Translations under genes and position numbers: made by a program
Shown: one piece after another, positions 61,486-64,000 of the stretch
Position numbering within the stretch: position 1 is the first letter of the stretch
Layout: every line of letters starts with the position of its first letter
The notes under the pieces: generated by a model
The model's database searches: none
Told to the model about the DNA's origin: nothing
What the model saw: only the letters and a program-made list of their open reading frames with translations
Source: Acidobacteriota bacterium
Lineage (GTDB): Bacteria > Acidobacteriota > Terriglobia > Terriglobales > Acidobacteriaceae
NCBI GenBank assembly: GCA_021805025.1
Contig: JAJZGF010000007.1
Coordinates: 1-64,000, forward strand
Direction of reading: 5' to 3'
DNA: 64,000 nt

Positions 61486-63120
61486 ATGCAAGATAGTACG
61501 AGGAAGATTGAGCTTTTCGACACAAGCCTTCGCGATGGCTTGCAGCAGCCTAATCTGCAGATTTCCGTGCCGAACGCTGTGGGACTTCTGCAGCGCATGG
61601 CAGCATTCGGGATTCACTATGCGGAGATTGGCTTTGCGGGCGCGAATCAGTTTGTCGCTGACCTGACGCACGCGCTCTCATCCGCAGACACGGGCACAAT
61701 GAAACTGGCGCTTTTCGGGCGCTCGCGCGGGCGCGGCACCAGGGTTCAGGACTGGCCAGACGTGCAATTCATCGTGCGTCATAAGGAGCGTGTTTCGGTC
61801 GCTGTTGTCGTGGTGAAGTCTCGCCTTTTGGATGTGGCGAAGTCATTGGAGACGACACCGGAAGAAAACCTTCTCATGGCTTATGAAACGATTGACTTCC
61901 TCCACCAAAGCGGGTTTGAGGTGCTTGTTGATCTGGAGCATGCGATGGACGCCAACTGCGGCCGCTGTGAGAACGGCCGGGAATGCGACGAGGATTCGAG
62001 CAAGCGCAGCCAGGAGTACTTCAGGCAGATTACTGAGCAGTGCGTGCGGCTCAATGTGAGCCGCATTGTTGTGTGTGACACCACTGGGGGAGCCAATCCG
62101 GAAGAGGTGGGCAACCTTATCCGCGGACTGACCGGCGAATTTCCGCAGGCTCACTTTGGATTCCATGGGCATACCGACCGCGGCCTTGGAATTGCCAATT
62201 CCCGCGCGGCCATACTTGCGGGCGCAGTTCAGGTGCAGGGAACGCTGTTGGGAACAGGCGAGCGCTGCGGCAACGTGAATCTGACCACGGTAATTGGAAG
62301 CCTGCAGGTGCGCGGAGAAGCGGAGTTTGTGCCCGAAAGCGCGCTTGCAGGTCTTACAAGCCTTGCTCAATCCGCTTATGCGGATTTTGGTTTGGATGTG
62401 CCGCACGGCGCGCCCATCGTAGGTCCTGGCGCATTTGGCACATGGGCTGGCATGCACGGCAGCAGCGAGCGCAGGAATCCTGGAGCTTATCTCTGGTGCG
62501 ATCCAGTTAGAGTTGGGGCGAATCCCACCATTGGTGTAAACGGGCAATCAGGCAAGACAAATGTTGTGCTTTTGTCCGAGGCGCTCGGGATACCGCTCAA
62601 TGCTGTACAGGCGCAATCGCTGATGGATGCTAATCAGGCAATGATCGAGGGCGGCGGCTTTACATCGAGTGAAGTCTCGTTCAAACTCGCGTGCATGCAG
62701 GTGCTGCAAACATTGCCCAGCTTTTTTACCGTCAAGAGCTGGAGGGTCTTCGACGAATCGGACGAGGCCGGACAACGTTTCGTGCAAGCCTTCATTACAC
62801 TTTCCATCGGTGACTCGACCGTGACCACCACACGGGCGGAAGGAGCGGGCCCGGTAGATGCGCTGACCAAGGCGCTGCGCCGCGAACTGGAGAAGTGGTA
62901 CCCAGCGCTGGCGCAGATGCGCCTCGGCACATTCAGCGTTACGGCCATCGATGTCTCGGCTCATGACTCCGCCGCGCATGTTCGGGTCACCATCAGCTTT
63001 CACGCGGATGGCCACGAGCCATGGACCACGGCCGGCGTCAGCAGCGATATGAATCAGGCCGCGTTGATCGCTATTGTGGATGGATTTCACTACTGGTTAC
63101 TGAAGAGTAACCCGCAATGA
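61486..63120 (+). CDS. Citramalate synthase-like DRE-TIM enzyme with LeuA regulatory domain and Cys-rich insert
   Basis: ELFDTSLRDGLQQ; HGHTDRGLGIANSRAAILAGA; GSSERRNPGAYLWCDP; C-terminal LeuA dimer-type domain; CGRCENGREC insertion. Confidence 0.8.
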   Translation: MQDSTRKIELFDTSLRDGLQQPNLQISVPNAVGLLQRMAAFGIHYAEIGFAGANQFVADLTHALSSADTGTMKLALFGRSRGRGTRVQDWPDVQFIVRHKERVSVAVVVVKSRLLDVAKSLETTPEENLLMAYETIDFLHQSGFEVLVDLEHAMDANCGRCENGRECDEDSSKRSQEYFRQITEQCVRLNVSRIVVCDTTGGANPEEVGNLIRGLTGEFPQAHFGFHGHTDRGLGIANSRAAILAGAVQVQGTLLGTGERCGNVNLTTVIGSLQVRGEAEFVPESALAGLTSLAQSAYADFGLDVPHGAPIVGPGAFGTWAGMHGSSERRNPGAYLWCDPVRVGANPTIGVNGQSGKTNVVLLSEALGIPLNAVQAQSLMDANQAMIEGGGFTSSEVSFKLACMQVLQTLPSFFTVKSWRVFDESDEAGQRFVQAFITLSIGDSTVTTTRAEGAGPVDALTKALRRELEKWYPALAQMRLGTFSVTAIDVSAHDSAAHVRVTISFHADGHEPWTTAGVSSDMNQAALIAIVDGFHYWLLKSNPQ

Positions 63121-64000
63121 CGAAAATGCGCACTGTGCCGAGTATTGAAAGCACTTCAATCCAGCCATCCGTCTCCGGAAGGGAGTCTTCGGGACACGTT
63201 GGAGTGTTCGCTGTCGCATGGGAGGATGCATCCGAGTCTACCAGCGGGAAGATGACCGCTCACGGGCACTCACGCGCCATGCGGAACGTTGCCGTGATCT
63301 ACAATCCGGCATCCGGGCAACATTCCTTGAGACGCGCTTCGGATATGCAGCAGGTCTTCGCCGCTCTTGCTGATGAAGGAATCCAGGTGCATGCCTTGGA
63401 GACGGACTCGCCCGGCAGTGCAGCCAGACATGCAGAGGACGCGATCCGGCTCGGTTGCGATGCGGTATTTGCATGCGGTGGAGATGGCACAGTTCATGAG
63501 GTCATGCAGTGCATGGTGGGGACGCAAATTGCTCTTGGGGTCATCCCGATGGGTACGGCCAACGCCCTCGCACAGGATCTTGGACTGGGCAGATCGCCCT
63601 TGAAAGCTCTGCGCGCCCTCCTTGCTGCTACCCCGACGCAGGTACCCGTGGGGCGCATTCACTTTGTGGATAAGGCGGGCGTTCAAGACGCGCGCTATTT
63701 CATCGTAGCGGCCGGCATCGGTGCTGATGCGCTGCTGATGTCCAGGCTTGACGCCGGGCTCAAGCGGCGCCTTGGTTATGCGCTGTACCTGGTAGAGGCT
63801 GCGCGGGTTTGGCTCACCAATCCCTTTCCGCTTTTCAAAGCCATCTTCGCGCTGGAGTCCGACACAACCGAGCGCGTGGAGGAGGTGTCGCAACTGCTGG
63901 CCGTGCGGGTTCGCTCCTTTGGCGGCGTGCTGGGACAGTTGGCGCCCGGGGCTACCCTGCATAACGGTACCCTGCGGTTGCTCGCCTTCAAAACTCGCAG
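63117..64000 (+). CDS. Diacylglycerol kinase/lipid kinase family protein, 3' end cut by window edge
   Basis: Hand translation in the frame of ATG 63117 (ATGA overlap with upstream stop): NVAVIYNPASGQ...FACGGDGTVHEVMQ...LGVIPMGTANALAQDLG. Not in the ORF track (open at edge). Confidence 0.87.
   Translation, partial: MTKMRTVPSIESTSIQPSVSGRESSGHVGVFAVAWEDASESTSGKMTAHGHSRAMRNVAVIYNPASGQHSLRRASDMQQVFAALADEGIQVHALETDSPGSAARHAEDAIRLGCDAVFACGGDGTVHEVMQCMVGTQIALGVIPMGTANALAQDLGLGRSPLKALRALLAATPTQVPVGRIHFVDKAGVQDARYFIVAAGIGADALLMSRLDAGLKRRLGYALYLVEAARVWLTNPFPLFKAIFALESDTTERVEEVSQLLAVRVRSFGGVLGQLAPGATLHNGTLRLLAFKTR

Overview
The window is a 64 kb, gene-dense, GC-rich bacterial chromosomal segment. Gene content (DUF1501/DUF1800 pair, large secreted enzymes, uronate and amino-acid catabolism) looks Acidobacteriota-like, but that placement is inference. 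I see no rRNA, tRNA, CRISPR array, prophage or IS element. Main blocks: (1) housekeeping and central metabolism at 1-18.5 kb: 5' end of rsmA/ksgA, glgA, a membrane GGDEF protein, fadD, a 6-phosphofructokinase with PPi-type signature residues, an M19 dipeptidase, a cyclophilin, an ECF sigma/ZAS anti-sigma/DUF1800/DUF1501 operon and an SLT transglycosylase. (2) A sugar-acid catabolic island at 19-30 kb: kdgK, eda, a solute-binding-protein homologue with no signal peptide, SDR, FAH-family and KGSA-dehydrogenase-like genes on the minus strand; SDR, manD, Gfo/Idh/MocA and TIM-barrel isomerase genes on the plus strand; then a decayed Gfo/Idh/MocA remnant. (3) hutH with a divergent Lrp/AsnC gene, a FAH-family protein and a dienelactone hydrolase. 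(4) A secreted GH-like + SUMF1 fusion next to ribokinase and a sugar transporter. (5) etfAB plus a DUF224-type membrane Fe-S oxidoreductase. (6) pabBC, a Phe/Tyr degradation operon (hpd-phhA-hmgA-fahA), Lrp-scoAB, and a Leu-degradation operon (mccB, acd, mvaB, ech). (7) A divergent citramalate-synthase-like protein with a Cys-rich insert, followed by a diacylglycerol-kinase-like gene cut by the window edge. The most unusual items are the leaderless solute-binding protein inside the kdgK-eda operon, the Cys-rich CimA-like enzyme, the GH-like + SUMF1 fusion and the Gfo/Idh/MocA pseudogene.
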